A stretch of 64,000 nucleotides of DNA from Rhizobium sp. FY34 (GCF_005222845.1 NZ_STFZ01000008.1:62001-126000), one strand, 5' to 3'; positions 17,846 to 26,838 are shown, counted from the stretch's first letter. Numbers and translations: made by a program. The notes: generated by a model from the sequence alone, not told the origin.

Positions 17846-18239
17846 GTTCGTCGATACGAACGTGCTGCTTTACCTCGCCTCCGGCGATTCCCAGAAGGCC
17901 GATCAGGCAGAGGCCGTCCTTGCTGAAGGTGGCACAATCAGCGTTCAGGTCCTCAACGAAATCACCAATGTTTTACGGCGCAAGATACGGATATCGTGGT
18001 CGGACACGCATGTGTTTCTCGACATGATCCGTGTCTTGCTGACTGTTGAGCCGGTCACGATAGCGACCCACGAGAAGGGTCTGGCCGTATCCGAGCGTTA
18101 CGGGCTTTCCGTCTATGATGCGATGATTGTTGCATCCGCACTCATAGCCGGGTGCGACACCTTGCTCTCCGAAGACATGCAGGACGGCCTCGTCATTGAT
18201 GACCGCCTGCGCATCGTCAATCCGTTCGGACAAGCCTGA
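17826..18239 (+). CDS. PIN-domain ribonuclease toxin (VapC-like)
   Basis: A 137-residue PIN nuclease, predicted to cut RNA unless bound by the antitoxin encoded just upstream. The acidic active site is visible: Asp in RFVDTNVLLYL (about 10), Glu in QVLNEITNV (about 45), Asp in YDAMIVASAL (about 100) and the later SEDMQDG. The start is ambiguous: ATG 17826 overlaps the antitoxin by 20 bases, and ATG 17835 would remove three residues. The active site looks intact, so this copy is probably functional. Confidence 0.87.
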   Translation: MRRMGGRFVDTNVLLYLASGDSQKADQAEAVLAEGGTISVQVLNEITNVLRRKIRISWSDTHVFLDMIRVLLTVEPVTIATHEKGLAVSERYGLSVYDAMIVASALIAGCDTLLSEDMQDGLVIDDRLRIVNPFGQA

Positions 18240-18294
18240 CTGCTGCGGGGATGTGGCGGCGCAAGGCCAGCCGATCCCCCCGCCGCCTGCTATC

Positions 18295-19221
18295 TCAAAG
18301 CCCGATTTCGTGGGCGTAAGGCGGATTGGCGCCGGCTCGCGAGACGGTGACAGCGGCAGCCTTTGCGCCAAGCTCCAGAGCATCCTTCACCGCCTGTTCG
18401 GAAAGGCTTGCGACCTTGTCCTTCGACAGCAGGTTCTGGCGCTTCAGCGAGGCCAGAATGCCCGCATCAAACGTATCGCCTGCACCCACCGTATCGACCA
18501 CCGTGACCCGTTCGGCGGGAACAACCACCTTGAAACCTGCCGTATAGCCTACCGCGCCTTCGGCACCGCGGGTGATGACGACGAGCTTTGCACCCTGCCC
18601 CAGCCAATATTTCGCCAGCGTATCGTGATCGCCCTCCAGGCCGAACCATTCCAGATCCTCATCGGAAAACTTGATGATATCGGACATGGCGGCCATACGC
18701 GCCACGCGGCCATGGTGTTTCTCGCGGTCTTTGATGAAGCCAGGGCGGATATTGGGATCAAAGGAAATCACGCGGGTCTGATATTCGCGTGCCATCAGCG
18801 TTTCATAGGTCTCGCCGCAGGGTTCCGGAATAAGGCTGATCGCACCGAAATGCATGGCCTCGATCTCCGGCCCAAGCTCCGGCAGATCCTCGCGCGACAG
18901 CATCCGTCCGGCGGTTCCCTCGTCGTAGAAGGCATAGGTTGCATGGCCATTGACCAGCTTGACGAAGGCAATTGTCGTGGGGCGCGATGAGGTGGCGCAG
19001 AAACGCGCATCCACATGGCTATCCTTCAGCGTGGTGCGCAGGATATCGCCCATCATGTCATCGGAAAGGCCGGTGAAGAAGCCCGTCGGCTGGCCGAGGC
19101 GGCCGAGCGCAATGGCTGTGTTGAAGATGGCGCCGCCGGCATAGGGGGCAAAGCCGTTTTCGCCGAGCGTCGTTTCACGCGGCAACATATCGATGAGCGC
19201 TTCACCGCAACACAAGATCAT
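18295..19221 (-). CDS. Fructokinase / PfkB-family sugar kinase
   Basis: A 308-residue ribokinase-fold kinase, most like fructokinases that make fructose-6-phosphate. It has the N-terminal CGEALIDMLP, the glycine-rich GGAIFNTAIALGRLG (about residues 29-43) and the C-terminal PfkB signature DTVGAGDTFDAGIL (about 245-258) with the catalytic Asp. The product would feed pgi, encoded 0.8 kb away on the other strand. An AATCGATT palindrome lies 34 bases upstream of the ATG, matching the one before pgi. Fructose is inferred; other ketohexoses are possible. Confidence 0.85.
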   Translation of the reverse strand: MILCCGEALIDMLPRETTLGENGFAPYAGGAIFNTAIALGRLGQPTGFFTGLSDDMMGDILRTTLKDSHVDARFCATSSRPTTIAFVKLVNGHATYAFYDEGTAGRMLSREDLPELGPEIEAMHFGAISLIPEPCGETYETLMAREYQTRVISFDPNIRPGFIKDREKHHGRVARMAAMSDIIKFSDEDLEWFGLEGDHDTLAKYWLGQGAKLVVITRGAEGAVGYTAGFKVVVPAERVTVVDTVGAGDTFDAGILASLKRQNLLSKDKVASLSEQAVKDALELGAKAAAVTVSRAGANPPYAHEIGL

Positions 19222-19251
19222 CTTATCCTCCTCGGCACCATCAGGCTGTTC

Positions 19252-19265
19252 TTCAATCGATTAAA
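19252..19265. promoter_or_regulatory. AATCGATT operator-like palindrome upstream of the fructokinase
   Basis: TTCAATCGATTAAA is palindromic except for one pair and lies 31-44 bases before the kinase start, a position where a bound repressor would block transcription. It shares the AATCGATT core with the pgi upstream site. Confidence 0.5.
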
Positions 19266-19289
19266 TCAGGTGGTAGAAAAACGCTAGTG

Positions 19290-19988
19290 TCAGGCGACCG
19301 GCAATTCGCTGACGCCGCCATTGCGGGCAGACCAGGCAAGCGGCGCATCGAGGAAGCTTTCCACTTCGCCAAGCGTTGCATCATCGAAAAGCTTCTGGGC
19401 GCGGGCCACGGCCAGAACCTCGCGCCAGGTGGCGATATGATGAAGCGTGACCTTGCCATTGGCAAAACGGGCTTCGGCCTCGGGGAAGAAGCCGTAATAG
19501 AAGAGCGCGATGGCATGATCGACGACGCCGCCAGCGGCACGGATGGCATCGATGAACTGGAACATGCTGCTGCCAACCGTCGTCAGGTCTTCGATGACGA
19601 GAACACGGCTACCCTCCGGCATATGGCCCTCGATCTGGGCATTGCGACCATGGCCCTTTGGCTTCTTGCGCACATAGATCATCGGCAGACCAAGGCGGTC
19701 CGCGAGAAGGGCTGCAAAGGGAATGCCGGCCGTTTCGCCACCGGCAATGCAATCAAAGGCCTCGAAACCGACGCCTCGCGTGACGGTGGAGGCGGCAAAA
19801 TCCATGATGGCGGAGCGGATGCGCGGATAGGAGAGGAGCTTGCGGCAATCGATATAGATCGGGCTCGCCATGCCCGAGGCCAGCTTGTAGGGTTCTTGCG
19901 GGCGAAAATGCACCGCGCCGATTTCCCACAGCATCTTGGCCATGAGCTCCGCCATCAGCGTGCGTTCGGGATAAATCATCTGGATCAT
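19290..19988 (-). CDS. pyrE: Orotate phosphoribosyltransferase
   Basis: Joins orotate to PRPP to make orotidine monophosphate in pyrimidine synthesis. It has 232 residues from the ATG at 19988 (GGAG six bases upstream); an ATG 12 bases earlier is less favoured. Landmarks are [17 protein letters not shown] near residue 37, the [39 protein letters not shown] block, and the PRPP loop [14 protein letters not shown]. The usual TTAGGS of that loop is TTVGSS here, a conservative change. pyrC lies 1.4 kb upstream on the same strand, separated by a diguanylate cyclase gene. Confidence 0.94.
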   Translation of the reverse strand: MIQMIYPERTLMAELMAKMLWEIGAVHFRPQEPYKLASGMASPIYIDCRKLLSYPRIRSAIMDFAASTVTRGVGFEAFDCIAGGETAGIPFAALLADRLGLPMIYVRKKPKGHGRNAQIEGHMPEGSRVLVIEDLTTVGSSMFQFIDAIRAAGGVVDHAIALFYYGFFPEAEARFANGKVTLHHIATWREVLAVARAQKLFDDATLGEVESFLDAPLAWSARNGGVSELPVA

Positions 19989-20076
19989 GCTGCTCTCCAT
20001 CGCGTCTGCCTATGGCGGCAATAGCAGCAACGGAGCTTTGAAACCAGCGGCAGAAACAGTCTACCGGCCCAGAAAA

Positions 20077-21252
20077 TCACGCGGAAGATCGCAGGCTGCC
20101 GCCTTCGGCATGAAGGGGCTCCGGCGCGCGCTCCACCCGGTTGCGGCCATTGCGCTTGGCAAGATAAAGCGCACCATCGGCGGCATTCAAAATACTGTCG
20201 AAACTGCTCCCCGCGCCATGGCCATAGGCGATACCGGCACTGACGGTTGCCCGCAGGCGCTGGCCGTCCACCTCGGTCTCGCGCTCAGCGAAATTGCGAC
20301 GAATGCGCTCGGCAACCCATTCCGCATAGCCGGGGGCTGCGTTTCTGACCACGGCGGCAAATTCCTCACCACCGAGGCGCGCTACGGTATTGACGCCCAT
20401 CGCAGTCTTAAGTTCCTCGGCAAACAGACAGATGACCCGGTCACCCATGGCGTGGCCATATTGGTCATTAATCGATTTGAAACGGTCGAGATCGAAAACC
20501 ATCACCGCCATCTCATGGCTGAACATCTGCGTCTGGTGGGCTTCAAACAGAGCGCGACGATTGGAGAGGCCGGTCAACGCATCCGTCAGCGATTCGCGCC
20601 GGTGATGCTCGGTGATACGCGACTGATGCACCATCAGCGACATGGCGCCCACGCCGGTCATGCCGGCAATGCTGATGGCGATATTGAAATTTTCGGCCCA
20701 ATTGGTCGGCGCATAGCCGAGAACCATGTGTCCATCGTGAATGAGAACCGATGCGCACAGCAGGAAGGATATGCCGGTCAGGGCATAGAGCGCGGCCATG
20801 CCGGCGAGCGACACGAGAGATTCGCTGCGGGCCTGCCAATAATGCCAGGCGGTGGCAAACAGCAGGCCGGCACAGCCCAGGTTGAGACAGATGAAGGCAA
20901 GGCCATCATAACCGGACAGCATGGTGGGAATGGTGAAGGCATTGATGGCAAGCGCTGCCCAGGCCGCACGGCGCCATGGCGACACATCCAGGCGAAACTG
21001 TACCGCACCGGCATAGATGGTGGAAAAGCCGCAGAGCATCAGGCTGGTGCAGACAACGCCAATGAAACGGTTGGGATATTCCGCATAGAGGCTATAGGTG
21101 AAAATGCCGGGCACCATGAAGGCAAGCCCAATCACCCAGGTGAGCAGGAACCCATCCCGACGCCTCGCCATCCATGTCCCGAACAGGGTAAGAAGAAGGC
21201 AAAGAGCGGAAACGCCCAGCGATATCAGCAGAGTTTGGTAATCAAGCATCAT
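20077..21252 (-). CDS. Membrane-bound diguanylate cyclase (GGDEF)
   Basis: 391 residues. The N-terminal half (about 1-205) has six or seven hydrophobic segments and no recognisable extracellular sensor domain. The C-terminal half is a GGDEF domain: DALTGLSNRRALFEAH, FDLDRFKSINDQYGHAMGD (metal-binding Asp), the active-site loop RLGGEEFAAVVR and LYLAKRNGRNRV. The loop is intact (GGEEF), so it should make cyclic di-GMP. No RxxD inhibitory site lies at the usual spacing before GGEEF. No EAL or response-regulator partner is adjacent. Signal unknown. Confidence 0.9.
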   Translation of the reverse strand: MMLDYQTLLISLGVSALCLLLTLFGTWMARRRDGFLLTWVIGLAFMVPGIFTYSLYAEYPNRFIGVVCTSLMLCGFSTIYAGAVQFRLDVSPWRRAAWAALAINAFTIPTMLSGYDGLAFICLNLGCAGLLFATAWHYWQARSESLVSLAGMAALYALTGISFLLCASVLIHDGHMVLGYAPTNWAENFNIAISIAGMTGVGAMSLMVHQSRITEHHRRESLTDALTGLSNRRALFEAHQTQMFSHEMAVMVFDLDRFKSINDQYGHAMGDRVICLFAEELKTAMGVNTVARLGGEEFAAVVRNAAPGYAEWVAERIRRNFAERETEVDGQRLRATVSAGIAYGHGAGSSFDSILNAADGALYLAKRNGRNRVERAPEPLHAEGGSLRSSA

Positions 21253-21360
21253 GCCCGCCTGTGGGTGACGCGCTCATGCGTCAAGCCTGAGCGCATCGTA
21301 GAGATGAAGTCTGTCTGATTGGTTACCGTGTTTGATAAAATGAAACCAATGCGTGCCGGA

Positions 21361-22446
21361 TCAACGCACCGCCCAATGGAGCGGAAACATCGGATCAAAC
21401 ACCGTGACGGGACCGGCTTCCGTATCGATCTTTGCCGGGAAATCGACCGGTTGTTCGCGCCTTTCCAGAACCATCATGTCCGTGTTCGGCGACAGCCCGT
21501 ACCAGGCCGGGCCGTTGAGCGAGGTGAAGGCTTCCAGCCGCTCAAGCGCGCCCTCTTCCTCGAACACATGCGCAAGGCAGCTCATGGTATTGATGGATGT
21601 ATAGATGCCGGCGCAGCCGCAGGCGCATTCCTTCAAGGGATCGACATGCGGGGCGGAATCCGTGCCGAGGAAGAAGCGGGCATCGCCGGATGTCGCTGCC
21701 TTGCGCAGCGCCTGGCGATGATGTTCGCGCTTGGCAACCGGCAGGCAGTAGTAATGCGGGCGGATGCCGCCGACGAGCAAAGCATTGCGGTTGATGATCA
21801 GGTGATGGGTGGTGATGGAACCGGCGAGATTGCGGTCGGCACCGAGAATGTAATCGACACCATCTTTCGTCGTCACATGCTCCATGGTGATGCGCAGATC
21901 CGGTAGGCGGCGGCGGATGACATCCAGCTTCTCATCGATGAACACCGCCTCGCGATCAAAAATATCCACTTCCGGTGTTGTGACCTCTCCGTGCACACAG
22001 AGCGGCATGCCGATCTTGGCCATGCGCTCCAGCGTGGGCATGGCCTTGTCGAGATCCCGCACGCCGCCATGCGAATTGGTGGTGGCGCCGGCCGGATAGA
22101 GCTTCACCGCGGTGATGAGGCCACTTTTCAGGCCCTCTTCCACATCGTCGGGATCGGTGTGTTCCGTCAGATACAGTGTCATCAGCGGCTCAAACCGATC
22201 ACCGGCCGGAATGGCCGCCACGATGCGCTCGCGATAGGCCCTGGCATCTGCCGTGGTGACCACCGGCGGCACCAGGTTCGGCATGATGATGGCACGGGCG
22301 AAATGACGGCTGGTATCGCCGATCACGCCGGCCAGAACGCCGCCATCGCGCAGGTGAAGATGCCAGTCGTCCGGGCGGCGAATGCTGATCGTTTTGCTGG
22401 GCGTGTTCATGGGGCTGTTCCGCTGATTCATGTTTGTCTTTCGCAT
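21361..22446 (-). CDS. pyrC: Dihydroorotase
   Basis: Zinc hydrolase that cyclises carbamoyl-aspartate to dihydroorotate in pyrimidine synthesis. It matches the compact class II enzyme: metal-binding [13 protein letters not shown] near the N-terminus, [15 protein letters not shown] with the carboxylated Lys, [18 protein letters not shown] and CGCAGIY. From ATG 22446 (AAGG eight bases upstream) it has 361 residues. The ATG at 22410 gives 349 residues and aligns exactly with the start of the enterobacterial protein, so the true start may be the later one. pyrE is nearby on the same strand. Confidence 0.93.
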   Translation of the reverse strand: MRKTNMNQRNSPMNTPSKTISIRRPDDWHLHLRDGGVLAGVIGDTSRHFARAIIMPNLVPPVVTTADARAYRERIVAAIPAGDRFEPLMTLYLTEHTDPDDVEEGLKSGLITAVKLYPAGATTNSHGGVRDLDKAMPTLERMAKIGMPLCVHGEVTTPEVDIFDREAVFIDEKLDVIRRRLPDLRITMEHVTTKDGVDYILGADRNLAGSITTHHLIINRNALLVGGIRPHYYCLPVAKREHHRQALRKAATSGDARFFLGTDSAPHVDPLKECACGCAGIYTSINTMSCLAHVFEEEGALERLEAFTSLNGPAWYGLSPNTDMMVLERREQPVDFPAKIDTEAGPVTVFDPMFPLHWAVR

Positions 22447-22589
22447 AGCATCTGCCTTCAAGCATCCACAACATCAAGCATGAGGCTTTCTGACATCCGG
22501 CGCATCGCAGCCGCACCGGAGGTGCTGAAGCATCTGGCTACGCAATGATCCCATCAGGTTGAAAGACGCTAAAGACCAAGGACCGGACG

Positions 22590-23630
22590 TCAGCCGGGAA
22601 TGTCGCCGGCAGACGGCCCCCAGACATCTGTCATGGCAAAGCCGTTGGCGAGCGGATCGAAGGGATCGAGCGCTACCGTCTGCTGACCGAAGGTAAAGCC
22701 GCGACCGCTGATCGTGGGAATGACGGCCGGGCGATCACCGACTTTGGTCAGTCCCTTCAGGCCCACCTGGAATTCCGAACCGATGATGGAGCGCGAGGTA
22801 AACACATCGCCCTCTTTCACCAGCCCACGGGCGTGAAGCGTGGCCAGATTGGCGGAATTTCCCGTGCCGCAGGGCGAACGGTCGGCACGGCCCGGCCACA
22901 TGGTGGTGCAGGTGCGCACGGCGCCATCCGGATCGCGATCGCGAAACATCACGTAGGCGACGCCGGAGACCGCCGGGATTTCCGGATGCACCACCGGATA
23001 GGCGGCATTGACGGCAGCCTTCAGCTCCATGCCGGCCGCGACCAGCGCCGCAGCATTGTGCTTTTCGATGGTCAGCCCAACCTGCCCGACATCCACCAGC
23101 GCATAGAAGACACCGCCATAGGCCAGATCAAGCGTGATCTGGCCCCAGCGGGTGTCGAGCGCAACATCCAGCGCTGCCACGAAAGAGGGCACCATGGTCA
23201 ATTCGACGCGTTCGCAGCGGCCATCCCGGCAGGTGGCCTTGGCCCGGACAAGCCCCGCCGCCGTTTCCAGAATGACAATGGTTTCCGGCTCCTGCATCTC
23301 GACCATGCCGCTTTCCAGCAATGCGGTGGTGACGCAGATGGAATTGGAACCGGAGCTTGCATGCGCCTGGTCAGGCTGCAGGATGATGAAGGCGGCATCG
23401 GCCGAAGGATCGCTGGGCGGAACCAGCAGGTTGACCGAGCCGATGGGATTGCCGCGCGGCTCCAGGCAGAGAAAACGCCGCAGTTCCTGACCTTTCGGGT
23501 CGCTGTTCAGCCAGGCCAGCTTGTCTGCCGTGGTGAGGCCGGGGATTTTCGGCACGCCGCCGATGGCGACCTTGCCAATTTCGCCCTCGGCATGCACGTC
23601 CAGCAATTGCATCGTCCGCTTCCAGCGCAT
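22590..23630 (-). CDS. Proline racemase family enzyme (hydroxyproline epimerase-like)
   Basis: 346 residues of the proline racemase superfamily, which includes proline racemase, 4-hydroxyproline 2-epimerase and 3-hydroxyproline dehydratase. The first catalytic position, Cys in racemases (MCGH), is Ser here (HASSGSNSICV, about residue 93). The second catalytic Cys is kept in DRSPCGTGNSANLATLH (about 255). RCERVELTMVPSFV and GRGFTFG complete the family pattern. The ATG has AAGGA nine bases upstream; an alternative ATG lies six codons in. No other hydroxyproline catabolic gene is nearby, so the exact substrate is open. Confidence 0.85.
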   Translation of the reverse strand: MRWKRTMQLLDVHAEGEIGKVAIGGVPKIPGLTTADKLAWLNSDPKGQELRRFLCLEPRGNPIGSVNLLVPPSDPSADAAFIILQPDQAHASSGSNSICVTTALLESGMVEMQEPETIVILETAAGLVRAKATCRDGRCERVELTMVPSFVAALDVALDTRWGQITLDLAYGGVFYALVDVGQVGLTIEKHNAAALVAAGMELKAAVNAAYPVVHPEIPAVSGVAYVMFRDRDPDGAVRTCTTMWPGRADRSPCGTGNSANLATLHARGLVKEGDVFTSRSIIGSEFQVGLKGLTKVGDRPAVIPTISGRGFTFGQQTVALDPFDPLANGFAMTDVWGPSAGDIPG

Positions 23631-23809
23631 TTGAGGTCTTCCTTCTTGTCCATCGGCATTGCGGGCCGCACCATAGGGCGGGGAGGCGCCAAAGAAAATC
23701 GGCCTCTAAGCCTGACGGCGGAAAAATTCGGATGGAATGCGACATGCCCACACGTTGCAATTCTACGCCCCGTGACGCATCAGGGTTTGGGATCAACAGG
23801 ATAATATGC

Positions 23810-24586
23810 ATGCTGGACATCTTCGAACAGGCGGCGCTGGCTGCCGGCCGCGTCATTCTCGACATTTATGCACGCGGCTGTTCGGTGCAGACCAAGCCGG
23901 ATGACAGCCCGGTGACGGAGGCCGATATCCGCGCCGAAGAGGTGATCCTTGCCATGCTGCGCGACAAGCTGCCCGATGTGCCGGTGGTGGCCGAAGAGCA
24001 GGTCGCGGCGGGCGTGGTGCAGGATATTTCCGCCGGGCGCTTCCTGCTCATCGATCCTTTGGATGGCACGCGTGAATTCATCAGCCGCAATGGCGAGTTT
24101 ACCGTCAATATCGCGCTGATTGAAGACGGCGTACCGGTGGCGGGCGTGGTCTATGCGCCGGTGCTGGACATAGCCTATCTGGGAAGCCCGGACGGCGCCT
24201 GGAAGCTTTCGGTTGACCAGAAGCAGAGAGTGCTTTCCCGCCATAGGATCAAGGCCCGGCCAGTGACGACGCCACCGGTGGCGATGGCCAGTCGCTCGCA
24301 CCAGGATGCCCAGACGGCCGCCTATCTTTTGGAACTTGGCGTCTCGGAATGCCGCAATATCGGCTCCTCGCTGAAATTCGGCCTCTTGGCGGAGGGGCTG
24401 GCGGATGTCTATCCGCGCTTTGGTCGCACCATGGAATGGGATACCGCGGCCGGCGATGCCGTGTTGCGAGCTGCCGGCGGCATGACGCTAACGACCGATG
24501 GTGTGCCGCTGACCTATGGCAAGCAGAACCGGCCGGACATGGCAGATTTTGCCAATCCGGCCTTCATTTCCTGGGGTGCCCGATAG
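23810..24586 (+). CDS. cysQ: 3'(2'),5'-bisphosphate nucleotidase CysQ
   Basis: An inositol-monophosphatase-fold, Mg-dependent phosphatase that removes the 3'-phosphate from PAP/PAPS in sulfur assimilation. The 258 residues include TKPDDSPVTEADIRAEEVI (about 25-43), the metal site VVAEEQ then LLIDPLDGTREFISRNGEFTVNIALIEDG (about 85-113), and the C-terminal EWDTAAGDAVLRAAGG. The ATG at 23810 has AGGA eight bases upstream; longer in-frame extensions to 23732 lack a ribosome site. It diverges from the proline-racemase-like gene across a 179-base gap in which no other element is obvious. Confidence 0.92.
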   Translation: MLDIFEQAALAAGRVILDIYARGCSVQTKPDDSPVTEADIRAEEVILAMLRDKLPDVPVVAEEQVAAGVVQDISAGRFLLIDPLDGTREFISRNGEFTVNIALIEDGVPVAGVVYAPVLDIAYLGSPDGAWKLSVDQKQRVLSRHRIKARPVTTPPVAMASRSHQDAQTAAYLLELGVSECRNIGSSLKFGLLAEGLADVYPRFGRTMEWDTAAGDAVLRAAGGMTLTTDGVPLTYGKQNRPDMADFANPAFISWGAR

Positions 24587-24589
24587 GTC

Positions 24590-25939
24590 TTATACTGCCA
24601 CGGAATGGCGGGCCGTGCCGCGACCGAAATACTGGTCGAAGCGCGAGGCAATGGTGCGCACGAAGAGCTGGCCCCTGGGCAGCACCTCGAAGCGATCGCC
24701 GTCAAAGGCGGTGAACTGATCGGGATCCTGCTGGTGAATGTGGGCCGCCTGCGCCTGCACCACTTCGGCGGCCGGGCCATAGCGCTCCTTCAGCGCGCGC
24801 ACGGAAAAGCCATAGGAGCACATCAGCGCTTCAATCGCATCACCGACGGCGCGGTCCACATCGCTCAAGGCAAAGCCCTTGGCCACCGGCAGGCGCCCTT
24901 CGCTGACGGCGCGGATATAGTCGCCGGTCGCCACGATATTCTGCACATAGCCGACGCCAACCCGACCGATGGCGGACGCACCGAGCCCGATCAGCGCCGG
25001 TGCGGCATCCGTCGTATAGCCTTGAAAATTGCGCTTTACCGCACCTTTGTCCAGCGCCTGCGCCAGACTGTCGCCGGGCCGCGCAAAGTGATCGATGCCG
25101 ACGGCCAGATAACCGGCCTTTTCCAGCACTTCGCCAATCAGCTGCACCATTTCGAAGCGTTCCTCGATGCCGGCAAGCGCCGTCTCGTCGATCAGTGTCT
25201 GGTGCTTCTTCATCCAGGGCACATGTGCATAGCCGAAAATGGCAAAACGGTCCGGTCGCATGGAGAGCGACATGTCCAGCGTATGCTTCAGCGTCTCGCG
25301 CGTCTGGTACGGCAGGCCATAGACCACATCAAGATTGATGCCGCCAATGCCCAGTTCCCGCAAAAGCGCCACCACGCGATCCGTCTGCTGGAAGCTTTGC
25401 GGCCGATTGATCGCTTCCTGCACCGCCGGATCGAAATCCTGCACGCCGACGCTTGCCCGCGTCATGCCGAAATCCCGCCAGGCGGCAAGCTTGACGGCAT
25501 CCACATAGCCTGGATCAATTTCGACGCTGATTTCACAGCTCGGCAGGATATCGAAATGCTGTTCCAGCACCGCGCGCAGCCGCACGAGGTCCGGCACCGA
25601 CACAATGGTCGGCGAGCCACCACCGAAATGAATGGTTTCCACGGCACGGCGATGCGGCAGATGGCTTGCCACCAGGGCAATCTCCGCTTCCAGAGCCGCC
25701 ACATAGGCCCCCACCGGATCATAGCGCTTCACCTGCTTGGTGTGACAGCCGCAATACCAGCAAAGCCGATCGCAGAAGGGCACATGCAGGTAGAGCGACA
25801 GGGGAGCCTCACCATTCTCCCGCGCCAGCCAGGCGCCATAATCTTCCCCGCCGATACCGGCATGGAAATGCGGTGCTGTGGGATAGCTCGTATAGCGTGG
25901 CGCAGGTGCCGCATAGCGGCGAAGCAGATCTGGGTGCAT
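24590..25939 (-). CDS. hemN: Oxygen-independent coproporphyrinogen III oxidase
   Basis: A radical SAM enzyme that converts coproporphyrinogen III to protoporphyrinogen IX without oxygen, allowing haem synthesis at low oxygen. The cluster site is HVPFCDRLCWYCGCHT, in the HemN form C-x3-C-x2-C-x-C (about residues 48-63). FGGGSPTIV, SVGVQDFDPAVQEAINRPQ and GIDHFARPGDSLA are further family blocks. I start at the ATG at 25939 (449 residues). It lies 48 bases from a perfect FNR box shared with the divergent fnrN, and a -41.5 activator position puts the transcript start just before this ATG. A GTG at 25978 is an alternative. Confidence 0.93.
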   Translation of the reverse strand: MHPDLLRRYAAPAPRYTSYPTAPHFHAGIGGEDYGAWLARENGEAPLSLYLHVPFCDRLCWYCGCHTKQVKRYDPVGAYVAALEAEIALVASHLPHRRAVETIHFGGGSPTIVSVPDLVRLRAVLEQHFDILPSCEISVEIDPGYVDAVKLAAWRDFGMTRASVGVQDFDPAVQEAINRPQSFQQTDRVVALLRELGIGGINLDVVYGLPYQTRETLKHTLDMSLSMRPDRFAIFGYAHVPWMKKHQTLIDETALAGIEERFEMVQLIGEVLEKAGYLAVGIDHFARPGDSLAQALDKGAVKRNFQGYTTDAAPALIGLGASAIGRVGVGYVQNIVATGDYIRAVSEGRLPVAKGFALSDVDRAVGDAIEALMCSYGFSVRALKERYGPAAEVVQAQAAHIHQQDPDQFTAFDGDRFEVLPRGQLFVRTIASRFDQYFGRGTARHSVAV

Positions 25940-25986
25940 GGGGCCTTCCTTTCCGGCCCAGAATAGAAAGGGATGCACCCATTTCC

Positions 25987-26000
25987 TTGATCAAGATCAA
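25987..26000. promoter_or_regulatory. FNR/FixK box between hemN and fnrN
   Basis: TTGAT-CAAG-ATCAA is a perfect match to the FNR consensus TTGAT-N4-ATCAA. It is about 48 bases from either chosen start codon (hemN ATG at 25939, fnrN ATG at 26045), so one site could serve both divergent promoters from about -41.5. Confidence 0.85.
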
Positions 26001-26044
26001 GCCGGATGGTGCATGCGCTCACAAGCGCGTATATCTGTATCGCC

Positions 26045-26767
26045 ATGGACATGACCCGCCGCGATATCCACAATTCCGAGATCCCCGCGCTCTGCCGCAG
26101 TTGCGAAGTGCGCCACAAGGGGATGTGCGGTGCGCTGACGCCTGACGAGTTGACGCAGCTTTCCCGCCATACCCGCCAGGTGGCGCAGGCGGTCGGCGAA
26201 GAACTGGTCGGCGAGAGCACCGATGTGGCCGCCTATGACAATGTCATGCGTGGCGTGGTGAAATTGTCCAAGACACTGGAGGACGGGCGCCAGCAGATCG
26301 TCGGGCTGCAGTTTGCGCCCGATCTGGTGGGGCGGCTCTATGCGACCGAAAGCCCGATCACGGCCGAGGCGGCCTCCGATGTCGAGCTGTGCCGCGTGCC
26401 CAAGGCCATGCTGGAACGCCTGCTGGAGCAGAACCCTGCCTTGCGCAAGCGGCTGATGGATCAATCCTTGCGCGAACTCGACGAGGCGCGTGACTGGATG
26501 GTGACGCTGGGGCGCAAAACCGCCTCGGAAAAGGTGGCAAGCCTGCTTTTGCTCATCGCCACGCATCTGGAGCCGGATGCACGCGATGACCGACGCGTCT
26601 TCGATCTGCCGATGTCGCGGCTGGATATCGCCGACTATCTCGGCCTGACGATCGAGACCGTGTCGCGCCAGCTTTCCAAGCTGAAAAGCGCCGGCATCAT
26701 CACTATTACCGCCAATCGACATATCGACGTGCCGAGCCTTGCCCGGCTGCGGGCGCGATGCGGCTGA
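26045..26767 (+). CDS. fnrN: FNR-type oxygen-sensing transcription regulator (FnrN)
   Basis: A CRP/FNR-family activator that holds an oxygen-labile [4Fe-4S] cluster and binds TTGAT-N4-ATCAA. N-terminal cysteines CRSCEVRHKGMCG (about residues 16-28) plus an internal Cys in VELCRVPKAM form the cluster ligands, which distinguishes it from FixK. The cNMP-fold core follows, and the C-terminal helix-turn-helix DIADYLGLTIETVSRQLSKLK (about 195-215) has the E-xx-SR recognition pattern of FNR. The ATG at 26045 gives 240 residues; a start at 26006 would place the FNR box against the start codon. A GGCTTTGCGGCT / AGCCGAAGCC hairpin follows the stop. Confidence 0.92.
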   Translation: MDMTRRDIHNSEIPALCRSCEVRHKGMCGALTPDELTQLSRHTRQVAQAVGEELVGESTDVAAYDNVMRGVVKLSKTLEDGRQQIVGLQFAPDLVGRLYATESPITAEAASDVELCRVPKAMLERLLEQNPALRKRLMDQSLRELDEARDWMVTLGRKTASEKVASLLLLIATHLEPDARDDRRVFDLPMSRLDIADYLGLTIETVSRQLSKLKSAGIITITANRHIDVPSLARLRARCG

Positions 26768-26824
26768 TGGCTTTGCGGCTCGGGTGATAGCCGAAGCCGA
26801 ATACTGCTGTAAATTTCCGCTCCC

Positions 26825-26838
26825 TTGATGAAGATCAA
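26825..26838. promoter_or_regulatory. Second FNR/FixK box, upstream of the rut genes
   Basis: TTGAT-GAAG-ATCAA is again a perfect FNR consensus match. It lies 58 bases after the fnrN stop and about 210 bases before rutA, the next plus-strand gene. Confidence 0.75.

Noticed and set aside
20468..20475. A TAATCGATT motif similar to the pgi and fructokinase sites.
   Set aside because: It lies inside the GGDEF coding region, away from any start, so it is most simply a chance match.
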